A DNA stretch of 64,000 nt, from assembly GCF_030929555.1 (NCBI RefSeq), contig NZ_JAVFVT010000042.1, positions 1 through 64,000 of the forward strand, written 5' to 3'. A program made the translations under genes and the position numbers. Numbering within the stretch: position 1 is the first letter of the stretch; every line of letters begins with the position of its first letter. Source of the DNA: Paenibacillus sp. LHD-117 (GTDB taxonomy: Bacteria > Bacillota > Bacilli > Paenibacillales > Paenibacillaceae). Below the pieces are notes generated by a model. It saw only the letters and a list, made by a program, of their open reading frames with translations. It was not told the origin of the DNA and made no database searches. Below are positions 51,821-60,392 of the stretch, one piece after another.

Positions 51821-51845
51821 ATAAGACAAATTATGTCTTATTTGT
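51821..51845. promoter_or_regulatory. perfect 10-5-10 palindrome, operator between divergent genes
   Basis: AAATAAGACA, five bases, and TGTCTTATTT are perfectly complementary. The site lies in the 155-base gap between the hydrolase and the WYL regulator and is the probable operator for that regulator. Confidence 0.75.
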
Positions 51846-51929
51846 TGAGTATCCTCTACAATAAAGGCAAACGTATTTTCGTTGGCGTTTGGCTGGTCGG
51901 AAGACGATGCGGACTGGAGGCAACGGAGG

Positions 51930-52886
51930 ATGCAAAAAGCGCAAAGGCTGATTCAAATGATGATGATCATAAATGCCCGCAAGTCCTTCACCGTAAGGGA
52001 GCTGGCGGATGAGTTCGGCTTGTCTACGAGGACGGTCACGCGGGATTTGCAGGAGCTGAGCGAGCTGGGTGTACCCGTCTATACCGTTCAAGGCAGGGGC
52101 GGGGGTTACCGTCTGCTGCGGGAGCGAATGCTGCCTCCGATCAGCTTCACTGAGGGGGAGGCGGTGGCGATTTTTTTTGCTTGCCAGTCGCTGCAGTTTC
52201 TTGGATCGTTGCCATTCGGGGGAGGAGCGGATTCGGCGCTTCATAAGTTCTATCATTACATGCCGGCCGACGCGCGCGGGAAAATCGATGCGATGAAGGA
52301 GCGGGTTATGATATGGAGTCCTTACCGCCGCATGTCCGCGGAAGTGCTCGAGACGCTGCTGCGGGCGATCATGGAGAAATCGGTCGTTCGAATCCGCTAC
52401 CGATCGAGCGCGGGGGAATCCGAGCGGGACGTGCAGCCGATCGGCCTATATGCCAGCTCCGGTTATTGGTATTGCCCGGCTTACTGCATGAAACGGGAGG
52501 AAATGAGACAATTCCGCGCCGATCGGATCGTAACGGCCGAGCTTCGGCCCGATATTCCGTATAGGGAGGAGCTCGCATCGCTGACGCTTCAAAATAAGCC
52601 GGATCAGAGCCATCTGGAGAAAGTTGAGCTCGTCGCTCAGCTTACTGCGGAAGGCGCGTGGCAGCTTGAGTCCAATCGGTGGTTCGGCCCGCATCTGGAG
52701 CGGTGTGAAGACGGGAGCGGACTCGTCCGCGTTCAAGTTCCGAAAACAGATCTTCCGTATTACGTGGACGCCGTATGGTCGCTTGGCGCTCAGGCGCGAG
52801 TATTGGCGCCGCTGGAAGCGATCGATTTGCTGCAAGGGAAGCTGAAGGAGCTGGAAGGGCTGTACGCTGCCGACGGGGACGGATAG
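51930..52886 (+). CDS. HTH/WYL-domain transcriptional regulator (YafY-like)
   Basis: The 318-residue protein has an N-terminal DeoR-type winged helix (FTVRELADEFGLSTRTVTRD, about 20-39), a short linker, a WYL ligand domain at about 150-225 (with the W-Y-L-like YWYCPAYCMKREEMRQFRADRI block) and a WCX C-terminal extension. ATG 51930 has GGAGG upstream; the longer ORF from 51882 lacks one. It is divergent from the alpha/beta hydrolase and is likely to bind the palindrome between them. Confidence 0.9.
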   Translation: MQKAQRLIQMMMIINARKSFTVRELADEFGLSTRTVTRDLQELSELGVPVYTVQGRGGGYRLLRERMLPPISFTEGEAVAIFFACQSLQFLGSLPFGGGADSALHKFYHYMPADARGKIDAMKERVMIWSPYRRMSAEVLETLLRAIMEKSVVRIRYRSSAGESERDVQPIGLYASSGYWYCPAYCMKREEMRQFRADRIVTAELRPDIPYREELASLTLQNKPDQSHLEKVELVAQLTAEGAWQLESNRWFGPHLERCEDGSGLVRVQVPKTDLPYYVDAVWSLGAQARVLAPLEAIDLLQGKLKELEGLYAADGDG

Positions 52887-52918
52887 CGCATCGGGGATTA
52901 GCTTCGTCTTAGAATCAA

Positions 52919-53749
52919 TTACTCGGCATTCTCGTAGCGCGTTCTTAACGATTCGATCATCGCGTTTATTTGTTCCGCGCTCGGCATTACAAGTCTGGAC
53001 GAGGCTTCAGCTACGCCTTCCGCGGTCTGACCGTCCCGGATCGTCTTTTTGACTTCCGTCGCGAAGGCATGCGCTCCTTGCGGACCGAGGCCGGCAAGCT
53101 CTTCTAGGCTCGCGGTGCTGTCTCCGGCCACGATCGGATGGCCGAGAGTGTCGTTGCCGCCGGACGCGATTTCGTAGAAGGAGCGGACGAATTCGGCGCG
53201 GGCGCGGCCGGAGCCTTCGGCCACGACGAACGCTTGCACGATGGACGCGTGGGTCTGCCGCCTTTGCGCGATGCCGCAAAATTTGTAGCCGTCTATGCTG
53301 AGGTCGAAGTCTCCTGGGCAAAAAGCGCCCGAGATCTCGCCTTTCTCTACGGTTCTGCCGGTTCCTTGCAACGCGCGTGCAATCAGCCCGTACATCCGCT
53401 CGAAGTCGTTATGAAAGTGCAGCTCCATCGCATTCGCTTTGGGCAGGATGAGCGAAACGTTGACCACGCCCGCGTCGAGCGGAACTGCGGCACCGCCTGA
53501 GTTGCGGACGATCACCCGCCAGCCGCTCGATTCCAGCCATTGCCGAGCTTCTCTTGCATAGGGCATTCGGCTATCCCGAAGTCCCATCACGAATGCATGC
53601 GGATGACGCCATAGATGGCAAATGGCCGGACCGCCCTTGCCCGCGCTTCGGCACAGCAGCTCGTCCAGCGCGAAAGCGTACATGGGATCCGGTTGGCCGA
53701 AATCGTTCATTCGATCCAGCAGCAGCATGTTCTCCCAGTTCCAACTCAT
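52919..53749 (-). CDS. lipL: octanoyl-[GcvH]:protein N-octanoyltransferase (LipL)
   Basis: The 276-residue protein matches LipL, the Firmicutes amidotransferase that passes octanoyl groups from GcvH to the E2 subunits of keto-acid dehydrogenases. The BPL/LplA-type fold carries VRNSGGAAVPLDAGVVNVSL near residue 81 and the catalytic Cys144 in GAFCPGDFDLSIDGYKFCGI, followed by AQRR. ATG 53749 is preceded by GAGGGG; the ORF opens at 53779. LipM is a close alternative, but the C-P-G-D-F-D-L-S context favours LipL. Confidence 0.88.
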   Translation of the reverse strand: MSWNWENMLLLDRMNDFGQPDPMYAFALDELLCRSAGKGGPAICHLWRHPHAFVMGLRDSRMPYAREARQWLESSGWRVIVRNSGGAAVPLDAGVVNVSLILPKANAMELHFHNDFERMYGLIARALQGTGRTVEKGEISGAFCPGDFDLSIDGYKFCGIAQRRQTHASIVQAFVVAEGSGRARAEFVRSFYEIASGGNDTLGHPIVAGDSTASLEELAGLGPQGAHAFATEVKKTIRDGQTAEGVAEASSRLVMPSAEQINAMIESLRTRYENAE

Positions 53750-53868
53750 CTCGGTTCTTCCCCTCTGGATGCTCATCATTCAAATGCAAAACTGCATGTA
53801 TCGCGGAGATTGGCATCTCGTGGTTGCACGAACAGATGCCTTTATGCATGTAATTGTATCATAAGCAG

Positions 53869-53906
53869 AAGGAGCCGCCATGGCGTCAAACGCCGGGCGG
53901 CTCCTT
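53869..53906. terminator. terminator hairpin after the siderophore-binding gene
   Basis: AAGGAGCCGCC and GGCGGCTCCTT form an 11-bp perfect stem. It lies between the siderophore-binding gene and lipL. Confidence 0.8.
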
Positions 53907-53923
53907 CATATTTATTTAGCGTC

Positions 53924-54925
53924 TTACTTTACGGACAGTAAACTTTCCGAAATGAATGTCAACTGAGCTTCAAGCGACACCGGATCGTTGTAAGTGTCGG
54001 CCGCCGGATTGAGCTGGAACACGTTACCGGCTTTGACCGCCGGGAGGCCAGTCCAGATGGCGTTGTCGTACACGGCGCTCGGATCCGCATCGTCGCCGGA
54101 CCACGGACAAGTGAAAATGATGTCCCCCGCGAATTGCGGAATCGTCTCGAGGGAGATCGATGCCCAGCCCGTTCCGCTGTTGATGGCTTGCTTCTGCGCT
54201 TCGGCAGGCGCCTTCAAGCCGAACTCGCCATAGATAATTTCGCCGCCGCGGCCGAAATTGTGACCGAAAACGTACAAGCCCTTGGAGTAAGGGTTCAGGA
54301 TCGAAACGGTTTTGTCGCCAACGGCTTCTTGAACCTTTGGTTTCAATTCCGCGATTTGTTTCTCCCATTGTTCGATCCATGCTTTTGCTTCCGCGTCCTT
54401 GTTCGTCAGCTTGCCGAACTCGATCATTTGCTCCTTGTACGTCTTTTTGCCATATTCGATCGCAACGACCGGCGCGATTTCTTCCAGCTTGTCGATGCCT
54501 TCCGTGCCGGTATATACAATAATCAGGTCGGGATCCAGCGCGAGTATATTTTCGGGCGTCGGGGCGTTGCCTAAGCTTGTGACGCCGCCCAGCATACCTT
54601 CGAAATACGGATTGGCCATGGCGTCTTCCATGATGCCGACTGGCTTAATGCCGAGCGCCAGGAAATAGCCGGTATTGAAGGCGGTGGCGTCTACGATGCG
54701 CTGCGGATTTTTGGGCACCTCGATGTCGCCGTTGGCAGCTGGGAAAATAACCGTTTCTCCGTCCCCGCCCGCGTTCGCGTTATCGGTCGTCACGGCGGCG
54801 GCCTCGTTGTTCGGCGAACCGGCATTCTTCCCGCCGTTGTTCGAGTTCTGTCCGCAAGCTCCAAGCACCAATACGATGGCAAGCGAAAGAAGCATAAGCG
54901 AGATTAACTTGTTGGATTTCAGCAA
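53924..54925 (-). CDS. iron-siderophore-binding lipoprotein (FecB/FhuD type)
   Basis: This 333-residue lipoprotein has lipobox LGAC (Cys24), a Asn/Gly-rich linker, and the single-helix-linked type III binding fold of metal-siderophore receptors (PQRIVDATAFNTGYFLALGI, ALDPDLIIVYTG, FTCPWSGDD). A palindromic Fur box lies directly upstream, so iron starvation should induce it. No permease or ATPase is adjacent; partners are elsewhere. The siderophore cannot be named. Confidence 0.93.
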   Translation of the reverse strand: MLKSNKLISLMLLSLAIVLVLGACGQNSNNGGKNAGSPNNEAAAVTTDNANAGGDGETVIFPAANGDIEVPKNPQRIVDATAFNTGYFLALGIKPVGIMEDAMANPYFEGMLGGVTSLGNAPTPENILALDPDLIIVYTGTEGIDKLEEIAPVVAIEYGKKTYKEQMIEFGKLTNKDAEAKAWIEQWEKQIAELKPKVQEAVGDKTVSILNPYSKGLYVFGHNFGRGGEIIYGEFGLKAPAEAQKQAINSGTGWASISLETIPQFAGDIIFTCPWSGDDADPSAVYDNAIWTGLPAVKAGNVFQLNPAADTYNDPVSLEAQLTFISESLLSVK

Positions 54926-54949
54926 AATTGTTTCACTCCTATGTATATG

Positions 54950-54972
54950 ATATTGATAATCGTTATCAATAT
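54950..54972. promoter_or_regulatory. Fur box
   Basis: ATATTGATAA-TCG-TTATCAATAT is a perfect 10-3-10 palindrome matching the Fur consensus core GATAAT-GATTATC in spacing and sequence, 25 bases upstream of the binding-protein start. Confidence 0.88.
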
Positions 54973-55219
54973 ACAGCAGAGGATTATCCTTGTCAAATGT
55001 TTTCTTCTCTTACTTCGACCTTACTTCACACTGTGACGCGAGCGAAGGCGGCGGTTACGATTTACCGTTTTCTACATTATTCATGGCTTTTCCGGAAGGG
55101 ACAACGGCGGGCGATTTCCGGCCCGCTATGCTTGTCAAACTAGTCCGCATAAATGTCCAAGTCCCCTCATAGACATGTTATCATCCAGTAAAATTTAATG
55201 TTGCAGAGGGGATGATTTC

Positions 55220-56410
55220 ATGCGTCGCATGGCATGGACGGCGGCAATAATGATGGTATTCACGCTCATCTTGTCCGCTTGCGGTACGAAGGACGCCGAG
55301 TCCGTGGTGAAGGAGCTCGAGAAGTACGTGAACAGCATGGAGAGTTATCAGGGAAGCGGCACGATGACGCTGCATACCGGCCAGCAGCCGCTGACGTATC
55401 AAGTGGAGGTATCGTACCAAACGCCGCATTTTTACCGCATTAAGCTGACGAACCAAGAGAAGGACATTACGCAGATCGTGCTGCGCAACGACGAAGGCGT
55501 GTTCGTCCTGACGCCGAAGCTGAACAAGGTATTCCGGTTCCAAAGCGATTGGCCGCAAAACCAAGGCCAAGTGTATCTGTACCAGACGCTCGCGCAAAGC
55601 ATTATCGTGGACAATTCCAGGGTGTTCGCGATTGACGAGGACGCGTACGTGTTCGACGTCATGGCCAGCTACAATAACGGATCGCTGGCGCGCCAGAAGA
55701 TTTGGCTCGACAAATCCGATCTCAGTCCGGTTCAAGTGGAAGTGAGCGACACGAACGCTTCGGTCGTCGTGGACGTGAAGTTCGACACGTTCGAATTCGG
55801 CACGAAGTTCGAGCAGAGCGTGTTCGAGACAGAGGCGAACATGCAGGCGGAAGCTTCGCCTTCGGCGGGCAACGGCGATGAGCCGACGATCGCGACGCCG
55901 GAGAACAGCGACGATGCCTCCGCGCCTGGCGACGACGGTGCCGCAGGCGAAGAAGGCACGGAAAGCACGGTGGACGGCAGCGGCAACAAAGAAGACGAAG
56001 CCGGCGACGACGAAACGGCCGGCACGGAAGACGAAGATGCGTCAACGGACGCCGAAGGCGAAACGCCGATCGATTTCATCGCAATGGGACCATCGTACTG
56101 GCCCGAAGGTGTAGCGGTGAAGGACACCAAGGACATCGAGTTCGGTGGCAATCCGGGCATGATGACGGTCTATGACGGCGAGTACAGCTACACGCTCATT
56201 CAGACGATGCCGAAAGACATGGCGACGACGCTCGTGCCGGGACGAATGGTTGATCTGGGCTACAATATCGGCGAGATGACGGGCGATGGCGAGCTCCAGA
56301 CGTTGACATGGACGTACGAAGGCCAGCAATTCCGCCTTACCAGCGATAACTTGCCGGAGACCGAAATGATTAAGGTCGCGCAATCCGTCCAAGGCGAAAT
56401 GGCCAAATAA
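55220..56410 (+). CDS. ydcC: LolA-like lipoprotein with DUF4367 domain (YdcC/GerS-like)
   Basis: The 396-residue lipoprotein has lipobox LSAC (Cys21), then a LolA-like beta-barrel domain at about 40-205 (QGSGTMTLHTGQQPLTYQVE). An acidic Ser/Asp/Glu/Gly-rich insert of about 75 residues follows and then a DUF4367 domain at about 295-390 (SYWPEGVAVKDTKDIEFGG). B. subtilis YdcC and clostridial GerS occupy the same position before alr and act in spore-related envelope processes. The long acidic insert is unusual. AGAGGGGATG precedes the ATG. Confidence 0.88.
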   Translation: MRRMAWTAAIMMVFTLILSACGTKDAESVVKELEKYVNSMESYQGSGTMTLHTGQQPLTYQVEVSYQTPHFYRIKLTNQEKDITQIVLRNDEGVFVLTPKLNKVFRFQSDWPQNQGQVYLYQTLAQSIIVDNSRVFAIDEDAYVFDVMASYNNGSLARQKIWLDKSDLSPVQVEVSDTNASVVVDVKFDTFEFGTKFEQSVFETEANMQAEASPSAGNGDEPTIATPENSDDASAPGDDGAAGEEGTESTVDGSGNKEDEAGDDETAGTEDEDASTDAEGETPIDFIAMGPSYWPEGVAVKDTKDIEFGGNPGMMTVYDGEYSYTLIQTMPKDMATTLVPGRMVDLGYNIGEMTGDGELQTLTWTYEGQQFRLTSDNLPETEMIKVAQSVQGEMAK

Positions 56411-56571
56411 ACGACTCGCCGAAGCGGCATAAAAGCGCGATTTCCAAGACGTGCTAGCCGATTCTGGAGCGCATTTCATTGACAGTCCCAGCAGCAACGT
56501 TTAACATTGATTTTATTGATGTTTGCTGCTCGGACTGTTCTTGCGTTTCAGATGAGGAGAAGGTGGAAGAC

Positions 56572-57762
56572 TTGGATTCGTATTATCGCCCCACTTGGGC
56601 AGAGATTTCATTAGATGCTTTGCGGCATAACTTGTCGGCTGTTCGCGGCTCGCTGCCGGCAGGCTGCCGGCTGATGGCCTCCGTGAAAGCGAATGCGTAC
56701 GGTCATGGAGCGGTAGAGATCGCGAAAGCCGCCGAACGTTTCGGCGTCGATTACTTGGGCGTGGCGTTCCTGGACGAAGCGCTCCAATTGCGGGAGAGCG
56801 GCGTTCGGGCGCCTATTCTCGTGCTCGGATACGTGCCTGCGGAAGCGCTGGATCTGGCGCGGGAGCAGGACATTTCGATCAGCTTGTTCAGGGAAGACGT
56901 ACGCAAGGCGGCGGAGTCGCTGCCTGCGGACGCGGATGGACGAAAGCTGAAAATTCATGTGAAGGTCGACACCGGCATGGGCCGTCTCGGCGTGCTGGGA
57001 CATGAGGAGACGCTTGCGTTTATCGAGCGGTGCTTGAACACGCCTCAGCTTGAGGTCGAAGGTTTGTTCACGCATTACGCGCGCGCGGATGAGCTGGACA
57101 AAAGCTATACGCAATTGCAATACGACCGGTTCTCGAGCATCGCGGAAGCGGTCAAGTCGCGCGGCTGGACGATTCCGATCGTACACGCGGCGAATAGCGC
57201 GGCGGGAATCGATACGCCGGAATGGGCCGGCGGGATGGTGCGCCTTGGCATCGGCATGTACGGCCTTTATCCGTCGGGCGAAGTGAATCGGGATCGGATC
57301 AAGTTGGAGCCGGTCATGTCGCTGAAGACGCGAATCACCCACGTGAAGCAGGCGCCTCCGGGCTGGGGAATCAGCTACGGTACACGTTATTTCACGGAGC
57401 GGGAGGAGCGAATCGGCACGCTTCCGATCGGATATGCCGACGGCTACAGCCGAATGTTGACCGGTAAGGCGAACGGTCTCGTCCGCGGCGTCAAGCTGCC
57501 GATCCGGGGCACGATTTGCATGGACCAATGCATGATCACGCTTGACGACACGCGGCTGAACGCGCAATCCGAAGGCTCCGTAGAGCCGGGAGAAGAGGTC
57601 GTGTTGATCGGCCGGCAAGGCGACGAGTCCATACCGATGGAAGAGGTTGCGGACCAGCTCGGCACCATCAACTACGAGGTCGCTTGCATGATCGCGGCCC
57701 GCGTCACGCGCGTGTATACGGAATCCGGCGCGGTCGTTCAGGTTTGCAACGGCTTGGCGTAG
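56572..57762 (+). CDS. alr: alanine racemase
   Basis: The 396-residue PLP-dependent racemase makes D-alanine for peptidoglycan. The PLP-Schiff-base Lys39 lies in MASVKANAYGHGA, and the opposite catalytic Tyr269 in GISYGTRYF. The C-terminal beta domain includes IRGTICMDQCM. The start is placed at TTG 56572, 5 bases after AAGGTGG; the open frame reaches back to 56479 and includes implausible Cys-rich residues. It lies between ydcC and ndoAI, the standard Bacillales arrangement. Confidence 0.96.
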   Translation: MDSYYRPTWAEISLDALRHNLSAVRGSLPAGCRLMASVKANAYGHGAVEIAKAAERFGVDYLGVAFLDEALQLRESGVRAPILVLGYVPAEALDLAREQDISISLFREDVRKAAESLPADADGRKLKIHVKVDTGMGRLGVLGHEETLAFIERCLNTPQLEVEGLFTHYARADELDKSYTQLQYDRFSSIAEAVKSRGWTIPIVHAANSAAGIDTPEWAGGMVRLGIGMYGLYPSGEVNRDRIKLEPVMSLKTRITHVKQAPPGWGISYGTRYFTEREERIGTLPIGYADGYSRMLTGKANGLVRGVKLPIRGTICMDQCMITLDDTRLNAQSEGSVEPGEEVVLIGRQGDESIPMEEVADQLGTINYEVACMIAARVTRVYTESGAVVQVCNGLA

Positions 57763-57988
57763 CCGCCAATGTCGTTGGAATATTTTACAACTATGAATTT
57801 ATGGTAAGACTACAGGAAATTTGGAACTAATATCGAATGTAGTATGTGGTCGTGCTGCATGCCGCATGCAAATTCGGATATAGCATATTTGATATATTGC
57901 CGACATAGATATGTTGAAGTATAGCGGAGGCTGTATTTTGTCATAATGTGTAATGTGGCTTTGGAAAAGTTTTGGGGGTGCGAGTTCG

Positions 57989-58270
57989 GTGGCCAATGTG
58001 CATAATACGAAAAGGATCATGATCAGCTTGCCCGATCAGCTGCTGGAAGAGGTAGACGGCATCGTCGCCAAGGAAAATTCCAATCGCAGCGAATTCATCC
58101 GACAAGCCATGAAGCTGTATCTGGTGGAGCGCAAAAAACGCCAAATCCGCGAATCCATGCAAAGGGGATATATGGAGATGGCGAAAATTAACCTGAACAT
58201 GGCCTCGGAAGCTTTTCAAGCGGAGGAAGAAGCCGACCACACGTTGGGCCGTCTCGTTAGCGGGGTGTAG
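57989..58270 (+). CDS. ndoAI: EndoAI antitoxin (ribbon-helix-helix)
   Basis: This 93-residue antitoxin has an N-terminal ribbon-helix-helix DNA-binding domain (NTKRIMISLPDQLLEEVDGI, then NSNRSEFIRQAMKLYL) and a C-terminal toxin-binding tail. It neutralises the MazF-type RNase encoded 3 bases downstream and probably represses the pair's promoter. The start is GTG 57989 after GGGGGTG. Normal order for Bacillales, downstream of alr. Confidence 0.95.
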   Translation: MANVHNTKRIMISLPDQLLEEVDGIVAKENSNRSEFIRQAMKLYLVERKKRQIRESMQRGYMEMAKINLNMASEAFQAEEEADHTLGRLVSGV

Positions 58271-58273
58271 AGC

Positions 58274-58624
58274 TTGATCGTAAAACGCGGAGATGTGTTT
58301 TTTGCCGATTTGTCCCCGGTCGTAGGATCTGAACAGGGCGGAGTCCGTCCCGTTCTCGTGATACAGAATGACATCGGTAACCGCTTCAGCCCGACGGTCA
58401 TCGTAGCCGCCATCACTGCCCAAATCCAGAAGGCAAAGCTGCCGACGCATGTAGAAATGGATGCAGCGACTCACGGCTTCGACCGCGATTCGGTTGTGCT
58501 GCTCGAACAGATCCGGACCATCGATAAGCAACGGTTGACGGATAAAATCACGCATCTGGACGACGAAACGATGCGCAAGGTAGACGATGCTTTGCTCATC
58601 AGCGTAGGTTTAATCGATTTTTAG
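58274..58624 (+). CDS. ndoA: EndoA toxin, MazF/PemK-type mRNA endoribonuclease
   Basis: The 116-residue toxin is a full-length EndoA/MazF with the family opening IVKRGDVFFADLSPVVGSEQ, Arg25 in GVRPVLVIQND, and Thr48 in VAAITAQIQKAKLPTHVE, residues that form the RNase site in the family. B. subtilis EndoA cuts single-stranded RNA at UACAU. The start is TTG 58274. It is coupled to the antitoxin and followed by a terminator. Confidence 0.96.
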   Translation: MIVKRGDVFFADLSPVVGSEQGGVRPVLVIQNDIGNRFSPTVIVAAITAQIQKAKLPTHVEMDAATHGFDRDSVVLLEQIRTIDKQRLTDKITHLDDETMRKVDDALLISVGLIDF

Positions 58625-58724
58625 TCGTATGTCTCGACAAAAAGCTGTAGACAAATCATGACATTTCTTGATATTATATACGCAATTGATTGTTATCGTT
58701 TAATGATATGAGCGAATGAATGCG

Positions 58725-58774
58725 AAGAACGCATGCGTTCAGCCGGAGACGGCTGTCGTGTGCGTTCTTTTTTT
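58725..58774 (+). terminator. terminator of the ndoAI-ndoA unit
   Basis: AAGAACGCA and TGCGTTCTT pair, with an inner AGCCG...CGGCT stem, and are followed by T residues. Confidence 0.85.
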
Positions 58775-58794
58775 CGTTGCTCGGAAGGAGGCGG

Positions 58795-59547
58795 ATGGGA
58801 TTGGGCATGAGCAGGAATATGTGGTTGAGTCTAACCGCGGCCGCGTTGTCGGCGGCGCTGGTCTATGTTTTGTATGATCTTCAGCGCATGCAGGTCGAGC
58901 GTCAAGAAACGGTGGCGGTCGTCGTGCCAAGCCGTTTCATAGCAGCGGGAGAGCGAATCGAAGCGGGAGATCTGGAGCGGCTGCGGCTGCCGGCAGGCGC
59001 GTATCATGCGGATATGTTGACGGAGCCGCAGGCCGCGGCAGGCAAGGAAGCCATCGTGCCGATGGGCAGGGGAGAGCCGGTGCTGGAATGGAAGCTGAAC
59101 GAATACGGGCTTCAGCCGGGAAAGCTGGAGTCTACCTTTCAACTGCCGAAGGACTACATCCGTTCGATCTCGAGCGGTATTCGCGCGGGGGATTTGGTCA
59201 TGCTTTATTCCTCGGGGGAAGAAGGCGAATCGGCACGCGTGTTCGACAAGCCGGTAGTGGTCGCTTCCGTGAAGACGTCCGGAAACGTGGAGATCGACAA
59301 TATGGAGAAACCACATCTGCTGTCGCTGGCGGAGGGCAACAAGGAAGAGATGTACGCGGCCAGGCGGGACGCCAACGGCACGATCGAATTCATTAATTTG
59401 AATCTTACCGAGTCGCAGTGGCTTGTCATCGATAAGCTGTGCAAGGGCGGAACGACGAAGCTGGTTATTGCGTACAGCCCGGCTTCGTTCGAGCGGATGG
59501 GGCAAGCACAGACGAACATGCCCGGGAAGGAGGGGACGGAACGATGA
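58795..59547 (+). CDS. CpaB-like SAF-domain protein of the Tad locus
   Basis: The 250-residue protein has one N-terminal hydrophobic helix (about 8-25), then an SAF domain (VVPSRFIAAGERIEAGDLER, ending near PMGRGEPVLEWKLN) as in the Flp pilus assembly proteins CpaB/RcpC, and a C-terminal beta-rich region. It is probably anchored to the membrane with the bulk outside. AAGGAGG lies close to ATG 58795; TTG 58801 or ATG 58807 would have better spacing. It begins the Tad-type gene run. Confidence 0.78.
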   Translation: MGLGMSRNMWLSLTAAALSAALVYVLYDLQRMQVERQETVAVVVPSRFIAAGERIEAGDLERLRLPAGAYHADMLTEPQAAAGKEAIVPMGRGEPVLEWKLNEYGLQPGKLESTFQLPKDYIRSISSGIRAGDLVMLYSSGEEGESARVFDKPVVVASVKTSGNVEIDNMEKPHLLSLAEGNKEEMYAARRDANGTIEFINLNLTESQWLVIDKLCKGGTTKLVIAYSPASFERMGQAQTNMPGKEGTER

Positions 59548-60392
59548 AATCCAAGTCGGCACCGATGGCCGCTTTTATCGGGACAACGCCGAATATCGGC
59601 ACAACAACCGCCGCGTTCTCTGCGGCGGTGAGGCTGGCGGAAGCAACGGGCAAGCCGATCGGCTACTTATGTCTCAACCTCAAGAGCGCCAAGCTGTACC
59701 GGTTCCTTGGCGTGGACGAACCCGAGACGACGCTGGACAAGCTGCAGCCGGAGCTTCGTTCGGCTTCGATGACGCCGAGTATGCTCCTTCGGGCGACGCA
59801 CGCGCTGCCGCGGCAGCCGAATCTGCATATTTTGTTCGGCAGCGTGAACCGGGAGCAAGCGGAGTTTTTTTCCGATAAGGAGCTGGAGCATCTGCTCGAC
59901 GTGGCGGAGCAGGCGTTTTCCTTTGTCGTGCTAGACCTGGGCGCTTATTGGGATAACGCCGCGACGGTCTGCTCGATCCGCAGGGCCGCCACGCGGATCG
60001 TCGTGACGACGGGCGCTTTGTCCCATTTCCAAGAGGACGGGAGACGCTGGATCGGAGAAGTATCGCCGTTATTCCAGGTGCAGCCGGAGCAATACGAATG
60101 TGTCGTCGTTCGCGGAACTTCGGGACATGCCTCGTTCAGCCCCGCTCAGATAAGCAGGGAGCTGGGCGCGGCAAGTCTTGGCGAGCTGCACCTTACTCCC
60201 GCGTTGTACGCGAGCCTCGATAAAGGAGCGCTTGGCGATTGGTTGAAGGAGGACAAAGGAGGGAAAGCGGCGATGGCCGCTCCCGCGAGGCTGCTCGCGA
60301 ATCGTTACGGTTTGGGCGCTTTCCCGCGGAAGGATAGACAGCCGTGGTACTTGAAGCTGGCGAACATGCGGGGCGGGGTAGGTTCGGCATGA
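59544..60392 (+). CDS. TadZ/CpaE-like ParA-family protein with degenerate P-loop
   Basis: This 282-residue protein resembles the MinD/ParA-type TadZ/CpaE proteins that place Tad machinery. The P-loop region reads GTTPNIGTTTAAF at 13-25, so the usual K-G-G-x-G-K-T/S is replaced and both conserved lysines are lost; ATP hydrolysis is doubtful. The Walker B-like strand FVVLDLGAYWDNAA near 125 is preserved. It overlaps the CpaB-like gene by ATGA and the TadA gene by ATGA. Confidence 0.75.
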   Translation: MKSKSAPMAAFIGTTPNIGTTTAAFSAAVRLAEATGKPIGYLCLNLKSAKLYRFLGVDEPETTLDKLQPELRSASMTPSMLLRATHALPRQPNLHILFGSVNREQAEFFSDKELEHLLDVAEQAFSFVVLDLGAYWDNAATVCSIRRAATRIVVTTGALSHFQEDGRRWIGEVSPLFQVQPEQYECVVVRGTSGHASFSPAQISRELGAASLGELHLTPALYASLDKGALGDWLKEDKGGKAAMAAPARLLANRYGLGAFPRKDRQPWYLKLANMRGGVGSA

